DNA from: CAVPGP01 sp963718065 | GTDB lineage: Bacteria > Actinomycetota > Thermoleophilia > Gaiellales > Gaiellaceae | Direction of reading: 5' to 3' | Assembly: GCA_963718065.1 (NCBI GenBank) | Contig: CAVQYE010000019.1 | Location: 1 to 64,000, forward strand | DNA: 64,000 nucleotides | Shown: positions 49,461 to 59,076 of the stretch, one piece after another | Layout of the letters: the number at the start of each line of letters is the position of its first letter | How positions within the stretch are numbered: the stretch's first letter is position 1 | Translations under genes and position numbers: made by a program | The notes under the pieces: generated by a model | Database searches by the model: none | What the model saw: only the letters and a program-made list of their open reading frames with translations | Told to the model about the DNA's origin: nothing

Positions 49461-51425
49461 CTACGGGACGAGCGGCGGCGGGACTGGGCCCACCGTCGTC
49501 GTCACGGGATCGACCGGTGTGGTCGCGACCGGTGCTACCGGCAGCAGGAGCGGCAGGACGTCCGCGGGAACCGCCAGATCAGGATCGCTCTGGAGGTCGG
49601 CGAGGTCCGTAGCGTCCATCGCGAGCTGTGACGGATCGAGTGCACCGTCGCCCTCGGCTGCGTCCTCCTGTGAGGCATCGCTCCAGGAGACCGCGTCGCT
49701 CCAGGAGACATCGCTCCAGGAGACAGCGGACCCCATCAGGGCCGAGTCGCTCCAGGAGACGTCGCTCCAGGAAACGTCGCTCCAGGACACGTCGCTCCAG
49801 GAGACATCGCTCCAGGAGACCGCATCCCACAGCGTGTTCGCCTTCGCTGCCGCGTACCAGTTGGGGCCGTTGAAGACCCGGGAGCCGGTGACCGCGTCAG
49901 GAGCGACGAACTGCATGAGCGCCTTGTTCGCATCCGTCGGGGTCTTCAGAGTCCGGGACGCCGACGACGCCACGATCGAGCCTGCGCCGGCGGGTGCCGC
50001 GTCCCTGTAGACCTTGCGGGCCGTGAACATCAGGGCCGACTTGATCTGACCAGGCGTCCAGTCCGGGTGCCGCGCAATCATCTGCGCGACCGTGCCGGAG
50101 ACCACGGGAGCCGCGAACGACGTCCCGGAGAGCTGGATCTTGTCCTTGCCGATCATGTTCGGAGCCTTGACGCTCGTCAGCATGGCCGCCGGCGGGATCG
50201 GGCCCACCATGTAACGGCCCGGAGCTGCAACCTCGGGCTTGAAGAAGCCGTCGAACGTCCGCCCCCACGCCGACCACGGCGCGACGGTGTCGTCGTACTT
50301 CCCGAAGCTATTGCCCGTGTCGAGCGCACCGACCGTGATCACGAACGGGTCGTTGCCCGGTGCGAACGGAACGCCGCTCGGACCGTTGGGGACGCCGTAG
50401 TTGCCCGCGGCCACGACCACCGTGACGCCGGCGAACCAGAGCTTCTCGACCGCCTTGTCGAGCGGATCACGCCAGAAGTTGCTCGGCGTGGTCGAGTGGA
50501 GCGAGAAGTTGGCAACCTTGATGTTGTACTTGTCCTTGTTGTCCAGGATCCACTGGGCAGCCGCGATCACGTCGCTCGTGCGCGCCATGCCCTGATCGTC
50601 CATCACGTCGAGGCTGACCAGCTTGGCCGCAGGCGCTGCACCGGCAAGGTCACTGCCGGCGCCCGCCGCGATGCCCGCGACGAACGTGCCGTGCCCGCGA
50701 CCGTCGCCGGCGGAGTTGCCCGTCAGCGTGGTCATGTTGACGTCGGCCACGATCCGGCCGGCGAAGTCGGCACGAGACGCCTCGATACCGGAGTCGACGA
50801 TCGCGATTGTCGGCATCGCCGCCGCGTACCGCGACTGATCTTCCGACCACATCGTCGCGTTGCCGGTCTCGTACGGCCACATCTCTGCCGAGCGGATGAC
50901 CTGCTGCACGGACCCGCTCAACTTCACAGGTGCGTCGTAGGTAACCGTGATGCCCGGAATGGCCGCCAGCTTCTCGACGAGCCTCGCCGGCAGCTGGACG
51001 GAGATACCGTTCACGAGACCGAGGTCGCGATCGTTGTAGCGCCCGTTGCCCTTCGCGTTGCCGCTACCGGTGTTCAAGCCACCGAGGCCACGGAAGGTGG
51101 AACGAGCGAAGAGCGCGCCGTTGTCGCTCTGGATGATGACGGGGATCAGCTCAGAAGGTGCCCTGTTCGCCCGAGTGAGCAGCGAAGGCTGTGCCCAGCC
51201 CCTCTGAACCTTGTTGTTACCGCCGTCGTACTTGTTTCCGGAGTCAGCAGACGCGACGATCGGCGCCGCCAGCGCGAGCGCAGCGACGACCATAGTCATA
51301 AAGCCGCGACCGCCCTTGCCCCAGAGAACGCTCGAGCGGGAATCCCCGCCACGGCTTCCGGTGCCCCAGAGCGCGCTACCGCGCTCCCCGGGCGGACCGA
51401 AGCCACGTTCGTTGGTCTGTCCCAT
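49461..51425 (-). CDS. Secreted S8 serine protease with C-terminal SWSD repeats
   Basis: A 654-residue subtilase. The first 40 residues are unusual: Gly/Arg-rich with two WG[TK]G motifs (SALWGTGSRGG, SVLWGKGGRG) ahead of the hydrophobic signal segment FMTMVVAALALAAPIVASA. The catalytic triad is D211 (IVDSGIE), H245 (GHGTFVAG) and S436 (GTSFAAPVVSG), with Asn 342. At residues 537-583 there are eight SWSD repeats (five in a row, a SALMGSA spacer, then three), followed by an acidic and Pro/Thr/Val-rich tail. Such Trp/Asp repeats are seen in actinobacterial extracellular subtilases but their role is unclear. Confidence 0.9.
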   Translation of the reverse strand: MGQTNERGFGPPGERGSALWGTGSRGGDSRSSVLWGKGGRGFMTMVVAALALAAPIVASADSGNKYDGGNNKVQRGWAQPSLLTRANRAPSELIPVIIQSDNGALFARSTFRGLGGLNTGSGNAKGNGRYNDRDLGLVNGISVQLPARLVEKLAAIPGITVTYDAPVKLSGSVQQVIRSAEMWPYETGNATMWSEDQSRYAAAMPTIAIVDSGIEASRADFAGRIVADVNMTTLTGNSAGDGRGHGTFVAGIAAGAGSDLAGAAPAAKLVSLDVMDDQGMARTSDVIAAAQWILDNKDKYNIKVANFSLHSTTPSNFWRDPLDKAVEKLWFAGVTVVVAAGNYGVPNGPSGVPFAPGNDPFVITVGALDTGNSFGKYDDTVAPWSAWGRTFDGFFKPEVAAPGRYMVGPIPPAAMLTSVKAPNMIGKDKIQLSGTSFAAPVVSGTVAQMIARHPDWTPGQIKSALMFTARKVYRDAAPAGAGSIVASSASRTLKTPTDANKALMQFVAPDAVTGSRVFNGPNWYAAAKANTLWDAVSWSDVSWSDVSWSDVSWSDVSWSDSALMGSAVSWSDVSWSDAVSWSDASQEDAAEGDGALDPSQLAMDATDLADLQSDPDLAVPADVLPLLLPVAPVATTPVDPVTTTVGPVPPPLVP

Positions 51426-51589
51426 TTACTCTCCCTCTGCCGCGCACGTCGCGCGGACCGCAGTACCGCTGATAAAGAACCGCAACGGGCGGAACGTATG
51501 GCCGTAATGGGGCGCGAGCCTCCCCCTTCTGGGTGAGGGCCGGTGAAAGATCACTCGCATGAGGGAGCGACGGCTAGATTTGCCCGGCC

Positions 51590-52968
51590 ATGCGCCTATC
51601 GATCCCGCTTTCGCTTGAGATCGCCGCCGCGCGGGCCGCAGCGGCTATCTCCCGCCGGGCGGGCGCCGGCGGGGGCACGACGCTCCCCGGCAAGCTCCTC
51701 TGGAAGCTCGACCCCGGTGCGATCGACCGCCTCGCGGCTCGCCTCCCGCAGGGCGCCGCCGTCATCTCGGCGACGAACGGCAAGACCACGACCGCCGCGA
51801 TGGCCGCCGAGATCCTCTCGCCGAGTGTGCGACTCGCGCACAACGCCTCCGGCGCGAATCTCGTCTCGGGCGTCGCATCGACGCTGCTCTCGGCTCGTGC
51901 GCCAGAACTGGGGCTCTTCGAGGTCGACGAGGGCGCGCTGCCGGAGGTGGCGCGGCGCGTGCGGCCGCGTGCCGTGTGCCTCGGCAACCTTTTTCGCGAC
52001 CAGCTCGACCGCTACGGCGAGCTGGAGCACATTGCCGAGCACTGGCGCGAGGCTGTTCGTGAGCTGCCGACGGGTACGCGCCTCGTCGTCAACGGCGACG
52101 ACCCGCAGGTCGGTGACCTGGCCCGCGAGCGTGCGGACGCCCTGGTCTTCGGGCTCGACGACCCGTCGCATGCGAGGCCCGCCCTCCAGCACGCCGCGGA
52201 CTCGAAGTACTGCCTGCGCTGCGGCACGCCCTACGAGTACGCGGCCGCCTACGTCGGTCATCTCGGCGACTACCGCTGTCCCGCCTGCGGCCACGAGCGG
52301 CCCTCGCTCGACGTCGTCGGCGACGAGCACTGGAGCTGGACGGGCTCGAGTCGGCGTCCTTCGACCTCGTTACGCCCACGGGTACGCGGCGGGTGCGGCT
52401 GGCGCTGCCCGGCCTCTACAACGTCTACAACGCGCTCGCCGCAGCGTCGCTCGGGCTCGCGCTCGGCGCGTCGCTGGATCAGATCGTCAGCGGGCTCGAG
52501 CGCTTCAGCGCCGCGTTCGGCCGCTTCGAGCGGATCGTGATCGGCGACCGGACGCTGCTGATGCTTCTGATCAAGAACCCCGCCGGCGCGAACGAGGCGA
52601 TCCGGACGCTCGTCGACGGTGGGGCGCCACGGGTCGTGCTCGTAGCGCTGAACGACGCGATCGCGGACGGGCGCGACGTCTCGTGGATCTGGGACGTGGA
52701 CTTCGAGCCGCTGGCCACGGGTCTGGACTCCCTGGTCGCCACCGGCGGCCGCGCAGCGGAGCTGGCGTTGCGATTCGCGTACGGCGGCCTCGAGCGGGAT
52801 CGCATCGAGTTGGTTCCCGATCTGGGCGAGGCGCTCGACCGCGCCCTGGCGCTCACGCCCGCCGGCGGGCAGCTCGTCTGCCTGCCGACCTACACGGCGA
52901 TGCTGGCCCTGCGGCGGATCGTCGCCTCGCGCGGGTATGTGCGGAACTTCTGGGAGGACGCCGCATGA
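51590..52968 (+). CDS. murT: Lipid II isoglutaminyl synthase subunit MurT, one frameshift
   Basis: Mur-ligase-like subunit that, with GatD, amidates the D-glutamate of lipid II. Visible are the ATP loop ISATNGKTTTAAMAAEI, HNASGANLVSG, LFEVDEGALPEV, RPRAVCLGNLFRDQLDRYGEL, NGDDPQVG, the MurT-specific zinc ribbon YCLRCGTPYEYAAAY with CPACGHERP, then after a frame change near 52335 LALPGLYNVYNALAAASLGLALG and the C-terminal DUF1727-like domain MLLIKNPAGANEAIRTL, ALNDAIADGRDVSWIWDVDFE. A start codon GATGCG context lies after a purine-rich stretch. ATGA overlap with gatD confirms pairing. Confidence 0.93.
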
Positions 52969-53708
52969 GGATCGTCGTCGGGCATCTCTATCCGGACTAT
53001 CTGAACATCTACGCGGATCGCGGCAACATCGCGGTGCTGTCCCAGCGGGCGAGCCTGCGCGGCCACGAGCTCGACGTGCGCACGATCGGGCTCGGCGAAC
53101 GCGTCGAGCCGGGTGAGCACGATCTCTTCTACGTCGGCGGCGGGCAGGATCGCGAGCAGGCGCTGGTCGCCCCGGACTTCGCGGCGAAGGGCGAGCAGCT
53201 GCACGAGTCGGTTGCCGGCGGCGCGGCGGTGCTCGCGGTGTGCGGCGGCTACCAGCTTCTCGGCTCGTTCTACCGCGATCGCCTCGGGAACGAGCTGCCG
53301 GGCGCGGCGCTCCTGCCGCTGCACACGATCGCCGGAGAGCGCCGGATGATCGGCGACGTGCTCCTGCGCTGCGACTGGGCGGGCGGACAGACGCTGGCCG
53401 GGTTCGAGAACCACGCCGGCCGGACGGTGCTCGAAGCGGGAGCCGAGCCGCTCGGCCGGGTCGTCGCAGGCTTCGGCAACGACGGCGAGAGCGGCGACGA
53501 GGGCTGCCGCGCGGGGCGAGTTGTCGGCACGTACCTCCACGGACCGCTCCTGCCGAGAAATCCGTGGCTCGCCGACTGGCTGCTGGCGCAGGCGATCGCG
53601 CACCGCACCGGCGAGGAGCCGGAGCTGGCGCCGCTCCCGGACGAGCTCGAGCGCGAGGCGCACGCCGTGTCGGCGCGTCGGGCACAGGAGCGCGGCGGCC
53701 GGTTCTAG
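52965..53708 (+). CDS. gatD: Lipid II isoglutaminyl synthase glutaminase subunit GatD
   Basis: A 247-residue class I (triad-type) glutaminase that supplies ammonia to MurT. Motifs are HLYPDYLNIYADRGNIAVL at the N-terminus, DLFYVGGGQDREQ, AVLAVCGGYQLLG (nucleophile Cys), GFENHAGRTVLE and GTYLHGPLLPRNPWLADW (catalytic His). The GatD-family pattern near YADRGN separates it from CobB/CobQ. Starts inside the end of murT. Amidated peptidoglycan is expected in this organism. Confidence 0.94.
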   Translation: MRIVVGHLYPDYLNIYADRGNIAVLSQRASLRGHELDVRTIGLGERVEPGEHDLFYVGGGQDREQALVAPDFAAKGEQLHESVAGGAAVLAVCGGYQLLGSFYRDRLGNELPGAALLPLHTIAGERRMIGDVLLRCDWAGGQTLAGFENHAGRTVLEAGAEPLGRVVAGFGNDGESGDEGCRAGRVVGTYLHGPLLPRNPWLADWLLAQAIAHRTGEEPELAPLPDELEREAHAVSARRAQERGGRF

Positions 53709-53738
53709 GCGCGCGAAACAGGGCGGCCAGATCCGGAA

Positions 53739-53790
53739 CCCCCACCCTGGGTGGGGCCGCGTTCCCTCCGCCCTCGGCGAAAATGCTACC
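53739..53790. repeat. 52-bp hairpin repeat between convergent genes, copy 1
   Basis: CCCCACCC-TGGGTGGGG hairpin followed by GTTCCCTCCGCCCTCGGCGA and GCTACC. It matches the block at 59077-59128 without gaps at about 44 of 52 positions. Both lie between the stops of convergent genes. No T-run; a T-less bidirectional terminator or REP-like element is plausible. Confidence 0.6.
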
Positions 53791-53877
53791 GCTGGCAACC
53801 GCACGCGGTTGTGACGGTTTCGGAAAATGCCGCGCCCCCGCGGCACGACGCGCGCTGGCGGCCGGCGCTTCGGCCCG

Positions 53878-54333
53878 CTAGGGGATCCAGAGCGCGCCGA
53901 GGTAGACGACCGGGTCCCCCGGCCGCCAGCGCTGCAGGAAGCGTTGGATCGGCGGATGGACCACGATCTCGTCCAGCTCGTCCACGCCGAACAACCGATG
54001 ACCCCGGACGGCGGCGTCGACCGACGTCACCGCTTCGAGCGACCGCCCGCCGAGGTCGCCCGCAAAGATGATGTGCACGACGTGCTTCCCCGGGTGGCTT
54101 CCGGCGGGGGCGATCGAGTCGGCGATCGCGACGGGCCCCTCGAGGGGCAGCTCATCCTCGAGCCCCACCTCTTCCGTCAGCTCGCGGTGCAGCGCGTCAG
54201 CGAGGCTCTCCCCGGCGTTGACGCCGCCGCCGGGCAGCAGCCAGTACTCCTTGCCCGGCTTCTCGTGCCGGCACAGGAGCAGCCGTTCGTTCCAGCGAAG
54301 AATCGCCGAGACGCGAATCCGAGGCTCGCTCAC
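53878..54333 (-). CDS. Nudix hydrolase
   Basis: A 151-residue hydrolase of nucleoside diphosphates linked to another moiety. The Nudix box is complete: GGGVNAGESLADALHREL followed by TEEVGLE. The N-terminus VSAILRWNERLLLCRHEKPGKEYWLLPGGG is typical. Substrate not predictable. Stop-start overlap with dut (ATGA), so nudix, dut and hflX are one operon; a housecleaning role with dUTPase is reasonable. Confidence 0.92.
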   Translation of the reverse strand: MSEPRIRVSAILRWNERLLLCRHEKPGKEYWLLPGGGVNAGESLADALHRELTEEVGLEDELPLEGPVAIADSIAPAGSHPGKHVVHIIFAGDLGGRSLEAVTSVDAAVRGHRLFGVDELDEIVVHPPIQRFLQRWRPGDPVVYLGALWIP

Positions 54334-54764
54334 GCCTTCGATGATCCGAACCCGCGGACGCCGCGCTCGCTCTCCGGCAGCTCGTCGACCTCGACCGGGT
54401 CGACGTCCGGGAGAGGGACGATCACGAGCTGGGCGATCCGCATCCCCGGCTCGACGACGAACGCCTCGGCCTGGTCGGTGTTCAGCAGCACCACGCGCAA
54501 CTCGCCGCGGTAGCCGGAGTCGACGAGACCGGGCGTATTGACGATCGTGATCCCGTGCTTGGCGGCAAGCCCGGAGCGCGGCTGGACGAAGCCGGCGTAC
54601 CCCTCCGGGATCGCGATTGCGAGGCCGGTGCCGACGGTCGCCCGCTCACCCGGGCCGAGCTCGGCGCGCTCGCAGGCGGAAAGGTCTAGCCCCGCGTCGC
54701 CGTCATAGGCTCGCGCGGGCACGACTGCGTCGTCGCGCAGGCGCAGGATCGGCAACTCGATCAT
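54330..54764 (-). CDS. dut: dUTP pyrophosphatase
   Basis: A 144-residue trimeric dUTPase that keeps uracil out of DNA and provides dUMP. Motifs I-V are seen: YDGDAGLDLSACE, FVQPRSGLAAKHGI, VNTPGLVDSGYRGELRVVL, RIAQLVIVPL and the flexible C-terminal ERGVRGFGSS. Length is normal. Overlaps hflX by four bases. Confidence 0.95.
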   Translation of the reverse strand: MIELPILRLRDDAVVPARAYDGDAGLDLSACERAELGPGERATVGTGLAIAIPEGYAGFVQPRSGLAAKHGITIVNTPGLVDSGYRGELRVVLLNTDQAEAFVVEPGMRIAQLVIVPLPDVDPVEVDELPESERGVRGFGSSKA

Positions 54765-56086
54765 GCCGTGGAGGTCGCCTGTTCCTTGCTGTCAGCGATC
54801 AGATACGGCGCGTACCGTCTCAGGTCGCGGCGCGGCAGCCGCGCGACGATCTCGACGCCTTCCTCGAGGTCGTGACGCTCCTCCACCGGAGCCCCGAGGG
54901 CATAGAGCTCCGCCAGCTTCGCGCCGTCTTCGTACGGGATCAGCAGGCGCACTCGCTCGAACCGGTCGGCGAAGCGCTCCGCGACCCGCTCCTTGAGAGC
55001 CTCGATTCCCTCACCCGTCTTCGCCGAGACGAGGAGCGCGCCCGGGAACATGTTGGCAAGCCGGCGGCGGCGCAGCAGGTCGACTGCGTCGATCTTGTTG
55101 ACCACGAGCTCGGTGGGAAGATCCTGCGCCCCGATCTCTCGCAACACGGCCTCGACGGAGGCGATCATCTCCTCGATCCGCTCCTCCGGCGCGGAGCCGT
55201 CGACGACGTGCAGAAGCAAGTCGGCGACGAGCGTCTCCTCGAGCGTCGCCGCGAAGCCTTCGACGAGCTGATGCGGCAGCCGCCGGATGAACCCGACGGT
55301 GTCGGTGACGAGATAGCGGCGGCCGTCGTGCTCGAAGCCCCGCGTCGTCGGGTCAAGTGTCTCGAAGAGCCGGTCGTCGACCGACACGTGGGCATCGGTG
55401 AGGGCGTTCAGCAGCGTGGACTTGCCGACGTTCGTGTACCCGGCAAGGGCGACGATCGGCGTCTCCGAGCGCGCGCGTTCCTTGCGGCGCGTCCGACGCT
55501 GCTTCTCGAGGTCCTGGAGCCTCCGCCGGAGGACCGACACGCGATGGCGCGCCATGCGGCGGTCGCTCTCGAGCTGCGACTCGCCCGGGCCGCGGGTGCC
55601 GACGCCGGCGCCGACTGTGCCACGACCGCCGCCGAGGCGCTCGAGGTGCTGCCACATGCCCCGCATGCGCGGCAGGTTGTACTCCAGCTGCGCGAGCTCG
55701 ACCTGAAGGTTTCCCTCTGCGGTGACCGCGTGCTGGGCGAAGATGTCGAGGATCAGCTGCGTGCGGTCGACGACCCTCGCCTGGAGCTCGTCCTCCAGAA
55801 ATCGCTGTTGAGCCGGATCGAGCTCGTCGTCCACGAGCAGGACGTCGGCGCGAGCTTCCTTGAACGCCGTCTTCAGCTCTTCGACCTTGCCCTTGCCGAC
55901 ATACGTGCGCTGCGCCGGCCTGGACCGATGCTGGGTCAGCTCGCCGACGATGTCGACACCGGCTGTGCGGGCCAGCTCCTTGACCTCCGCGAGCTCCTCC
56001 GTCGGGTCGGTCCCGGGGCTGAGAACGGCAAGCACGAGCCCACGCTCGGTCTCGAGTCCCAGCGCGGAGTCGGGCTGGCGAGTCAC
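54761..56086 (-). CDS. hflX: GTPase HflX
   Basis: A 441-residue ribosome-associated GTPase that rescues or splits stalled 70S ribosomes. The N-terminal HflX domain carries ELTQHRSRPAQRTYVGKGKVEEL, VDDELDPAQQRFLED and GPGESQLESDRRMARHRV; the G domain has GYTNVGKSTLLNALT (G1), DTVGFIRRLPHQLV (G3) and NKIDAVD (G4). The frame is open upstream of 56086, but GTG 56086 (VTRQPDSALG) avoids overlap with the divergent dapE, leaving 20 bases between them. Confidence 0.94.
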   Translation of the reverse strand: MTRQPDSALGLETERGLVLAVLSPGTDPTEELAEVKELARTAGVDIVGELTQHRSRPAQRTYVGKGKVEELKTAFKEARADVLLVDDELDPAQQRFLEDELQARVVDRTQLILDIFAQHAVTAEGNLQVELAQLEYNLPRMRGMWQHLERLGGGRGTVGAGVGTRGPGESQLESDRRMARHRVSVLRRRLQDLEKQRRTRRKERARSETPIVALAGYTNVGKSTLLNALTDAHVSVDDRLFETLDPTTRGFEHDGRRYLVTDTVGFIRRLPHQLVEGFAATLEETLVADLLLHVVDGSAPEERIEEMIASVEAVLREIGAQDLPTELVVNKIDAVDLLRRRRLANMFPGALLVSAKTGEGIEALKERVAERFADRFERVRLLIPYEDGAKLAELYALGAPVEERHDLEEGVEIVARLPRRDLRRYAPYLIADSKEQATSTA

Positions 56087-56106
56087 GCAACCTAGTATGC
56101 CCCGAA

Positions 56107-57141
56107 ATGGCCGTCGATCTCGCCCGCCGAACGCTCGAGCTCGTCGATATCGCATCCGAGAGCAGGAGCGAGCAGGAAGCCGCGGCGTACGTGCGCGAGG
56201 TGGTGCCGCTCGAGCCGGTCTACGAGGCGGGCGAGACGCTCTTCTACCGCACCGACGGCGGGCGCCCGCTCGTCGTGCTCGCCGGCCACCTCGACACGGT
56301 TCCGGCTCAGGGCAACATCCCCGGCCGGCTCGAGGACGGCATCGTCCACGGGCTCGGCGCCAGTGACATGAAGGGCGGCGTCGCGGTGATGATCGAGCTC
56401 GCGCGCTGGGCCGCGACGGACCCGGCGCTCGGCGTCGATCTCGGCTTCCTCTTCTTCCCGTGCGAGGAGATTGCGGTCGCGGAAAGCCCTTTGCCGGCGT
56501 TCTTCGCGACCGGTCTCGCCGGCGAGACCGAACTGGCGGTCGTGCTCGAGCCCACCGACCTGCAGATCCACGCCGGCTGCCTCGGCAACATTGTCGCGCG
56601 GGTCCTGGTGGAAGGCGTCGCCGCGCACTCCGCGCGACCGTGGACGGGCGTGAACGCGATCGACCGAGCGCTCGACGAGCTCCGTCCCCTGGCAGGCATC
56701 CCGCCGCTCGACGTCGAGATCGACGGGCTGCTCTTTCGAGAGGTGATCTCGATGACGCGCATCCAGGGCGGCATCGCCGACAACATCGTCCCCGGCAGCG
56801 TCGAGGTGACCGTCAACTACCGCTTCGCCCCCGGTCGGACGACGGAAGAAGCGATCGCTCGACTGCACGAGCTCGCGCCGACGGTGGAGATCGTCCACGC
56901 CGCGCCGTCGGCCCACGTAGCGGTGACGAGCGACCTCGCGCGCCGGCTCATCGACTCAGGGCCGCTCGACGTCGCGCCCAAGCAGGCGTGGACCCCGGTG
57001 GCGCAGTTCGCGGAGATCGGGCTCGACGCGCTCAACTTCGGGCCGGGCCTGACGCGGTACGCGCACACGCGGGACGAGCAGGTTCCGGTGGAGAACCTTG
57101 AGCGGTGCTTCGAGACCCTTCGCCGATTCGCCGCGGGGTAG
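56107..57141 (+). CDS. dapE: Succinyl-diaminopimelate desuccinylase
   Basis: A 344-residue M20 metallohydrolase. VVLAGHLDTVPAQGN has the first metal His, GLGASDMKGGVAVMIELA the bridging Asp, FFPCEEIAVAESPL the catalytic Glu pair, VVLEPTDLQIHAGCLGN a further ligand region, and a lid/dimerisation domain VEGVAAHSARPWTGVNAI. The C-terminal GPGLTRYAHTRDEQVPVENL contains the last His. It removes succinate from N-succinyl-LL-diaminopimelate in lysine and peptidoglycan synthesis. It heads a dapE-dapC-dapD operon. Confidence 0.92.
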   Translation: MAVDLARRTLELVDIASESRSEQEAAAYVREVVPLEPVYEAGETLFYRTDGGRPLVVLAGHLDTVPAQGNIPGRLEDGIVHGLGASDMKGGVAVMIELARWAATDPALGVDLGFLFFPCEEIAVAESPLPAFFATGLAGETELAVVLEPTDLQIHAGCLGNIVARVLVEGVAAHSARPWTGVNAIDRALDELRPLAGIPPLDVEIDGLLFREVISMTRIQGGIADNIVPGSVEVTVNYRFAPGRTTEEAIARLHELAPTVEIVHAAPSAHVAVTSDLARRLIDSGPLDVAPKQAWTPVAQFAEIGLDALNFGPGLTRYAHTRDEQVPVENLERCFETLRRFAAG

Positions 57142-57150
57142 CCTCCGGTC

Positions 57151-58281
57151 GTGACGCGCCTCTCCCCCGTGCTCGAAGCGTTGCCCACCTATCCGTTCGT
57201 GCGCCTCGACGACGCGCGCAAGCAGATCGTCGACGCGGGCCTCGAGCTGATCGACTTCGGAATGGGCGACCCGCGGGAGCCGACGCCTGCGTTCATCCGC
57301 GAGGCGCTGGCGTCGTCGATCGAGGAGATCTCGCAGTACCCGCGGGCCGTTGGCCTGCCCGAACTGCGCGAAGCGATCGCGGCCTGGCTCGGACGGCGCT
57401 ATGGCGTGGAGGTCGACCCGCACGCCGAGCTGGTGCCGACGCTGGGCTCGAAGGAGGCGATCTTCTCGTTCGCGCAGGTCGTCGTCGACGCCGAGTCGGA
57501 GAAGAAGCTCGTGGTCGTGACCGAGCCGGGCTACCCGGTGCAGGAGCGGGGCGCTCTGTTCGCGCACGCCGTGCCGCGGGTGGTGCCGCTCCGCGAGGAG
57601 CACGGCTTCTTGCCCGACCTGGACGCGATCGACTTCTGGGACCGGATCGCGATCTTCTGGGTCAACTATCCGAACAACCCGACGGGCGCGACCGCGCCGC
57701 TTTCGTTCTTCGAGGAGCTGGCTGCGCGGGCGCGAAGGCATGACTTCTATCTCTGCTCGGACGAGGCGTACTCGGAGCTCTGGTTCGACGAGCCGCCGGC
57801 TTCGGCGATCCAGGTCGCCGACCGGACGAACGTTGTCGTCTTCAACACGCTGTCCAAGCGCTCCTCGATGACGGGCTATCGCTCCGGCTTCGTCGCCGCG
57901 CCGCCCGAGGTCGTGACGGCGCTGCAGAAGTTCCGCCCCACGGTTGGGACCGCGCCGCAGGAGTTCGTCCAGCACGCATCGGTTGCCGCCTGGAGCGACG
58001 AACGCCATGTCGACGACGTGCGTGAGGTCTATCGTCGAAAGCGTGAGACGATCGTCGCGGCGCTCAAGGATCGCGATGCGCGCCTCGCAGGCTCGGCGGC
58101 GACGTTTTATCTGTGGGTCGAGGCGCGCGAGGGCACCGTCGAGCGGTTGCTCGCCGAGGGAGTGGTCGTGACGCCCGGCGAGTACTTCGGTCCCGCGGGC
58201 GCGGGATATCTGCGAATCGCGCTCGTGCCCACGCAGGAGCAATGCGAGCGCGCGGCCGCGATCATCCGGGAGGTCTTGTGA
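57151..58281 (+). CDS. dapC: Succinyldiaminopimelate aminotransferase
   Basis: A 376-residue class I/II PLP aminotransferase. LIDFGMGDPREPTPAFIREAL, YPRAVGLPELREAIAAWLGRRYGVEVDPHAELVPTLGSKEAIF, WVNYPNNPTGATAPLSF (PLP Asn), SDEAYSELWFDEPPAS (Asp/Tyr) and NTLSKRSSMTGYRSGFVAAP with the Schiff-base Lys are standard. Lies between dapE and dapD, which identifies the succinylase branch and its substrate N-succinyl-2-amino-6-ketopimelate. GTG start nine bases after dapE. Confidence 0.92.
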   Translation: MTRLSPVLEALPTYPFVRLDDARKQIVDAGLELIDFGMGDPREPTPAFIREALASSIEEISQYPRAVGLPELREAIAAWLGRRYGVEVDPHAELVPTLGSKEAIFSFAQVVVDAESEKKLVVVTEPGYPVQERGALFAHAVPRVVPLREEHGFLPDLDAIDFWDRIAIFWVNYPNNPTGATAPLSFFEELAARARRHDFYLCSDEAYSELWFDEPPASAIQVADRTNVVVFNTLSKRSSMTGYRSGFVAAPPEVVTALQKFRPTVGTAPQEFVQHASVAAWSDERHVDDVREVYRRKRETIVAALKDRDARLAGSAATFYLWVEAREGTVERLLAEGVVVTPGEYFGPAGAGYLRIALVPTQEQCERAAAIIREVL

Positions 58282-59024
58282 GCGCCGAGGAGATGATCGG
58301 CGCCCTCGACCGCGGGGAGATCCGCGTGGCAGAGAAGCGCGGCGGCGAGTGGGTCGTGAACGAGGAGGCGAAGCAGGCGATCCTCGACTACTTCCGCGAG
58401 CGGACGATGGCTCCGCTCGAGCTAGGGCCGTTCGAGTACCACGACAAGATCCCGCTCAAGCACGGCTACGAGGCGCTGGGCGTTCGGGTCGTGCCGCCGG
58501 CGACTGCGCGTTACGGTGCATTTCTCTCGCGCGACGTCGTGCTGATGCCGTCGTACGTGAACATCGGCGCGTGGGTCGGCCCTCGGACGATGGTCGACAC
58601 GTGGGCGACCGTCGGCTCGTGCGCGCAGATCGGCGCCGACGTCCACCTCGCCGGCGGCGTCGGGATCGGCGGGGTGCTCGAGCCGGTGAACGCGCGGCCG
58701 GTGATCATCGAGGACGGCGCCTTTATCGGCTCCCGCTGCGTCGTCACCGAAGGCTGCATCGTCGGCGAGCAGGCAATCCTCGGGGCCGGCGTGGTGATCA
58801 CCGCCTCGGTGCCGATCATCGACGTGACCGGATCGGAGCCGGTCGAGCATCGCTCGTTCGTCCCGCCGCGGGCCGTCGTCGTGCCGGGCGTGCGGCAGCG
58901 AGAGTTCGCAGCCGGGACGTACGGCCTGCCGACCCCGCTGATCATCGGCTACCGCGGGGAGTCGCACGACCTGCGCGTCTCGCTCAACGACGCGCTGCGC
59001 GAGTACGGAATCGGCACCGGCTGA
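58278..59024 (+). CDS. dapD: Tetrahydrodipicolinate N-succinyltransferase
   Basis: A 248-residue hexapeptide-repeat acyltransferase that succinylates tetrahydrodipicolinate. The N-terminal helical domain is AEEMIGALDRGEIRVAEKRGGEWVVNEEAKQAILDYFR; then the left-handed beta-helix VVPPATARYGAFLSRDVVLMPSYVNIGAWVG, DTWATVGSCAQIGADVHLAGGVGIGGVLEP and IEDGAFIGSRCVVTEGCIVGEQAILGAGVVI. This is the compact DapD type with E. coli-like motifs (YVNIGA, DTWATVGSCAQIG), not the longer typical actinobacterial form. GTG overlaps dapC stop. Confidence 0.94.
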   Translation: MSAEEMIGALDRGEIRVAEKRGGEWVVNEEAKQAILDYFRERTMAPLELGPFEYHDKIPLKHGYEALGVRVVPPATARYGAFLSRDVVLMPSYVNIGAWVGPRTMVDTWATVGSCAQIGADVHLAGGVGIGGVLEPVNARPVIIEDGAFIGSRCVVTEGCIVGEQAILGAGVVITASVPIIDVTGSEPVEHRSFVPPRAVVVPGVRQREFAAGTYGLPTPLIIGYRGESHDLRVSLNDALREYGIGTG

Positions 59025-59076
59025 AGCAGCCGCGGCCGGAGCAGCGCCGGCGCGAAGAGCCGTGGCCGCGGCCACG

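Noticed and set aside
49676..49815. Short direct DNA repeats resembling a CRISPR or minisatellite
   Set aside because: They encode the SWSD repeats of the subtilase in frame; there are no unique spacers of uniform length.
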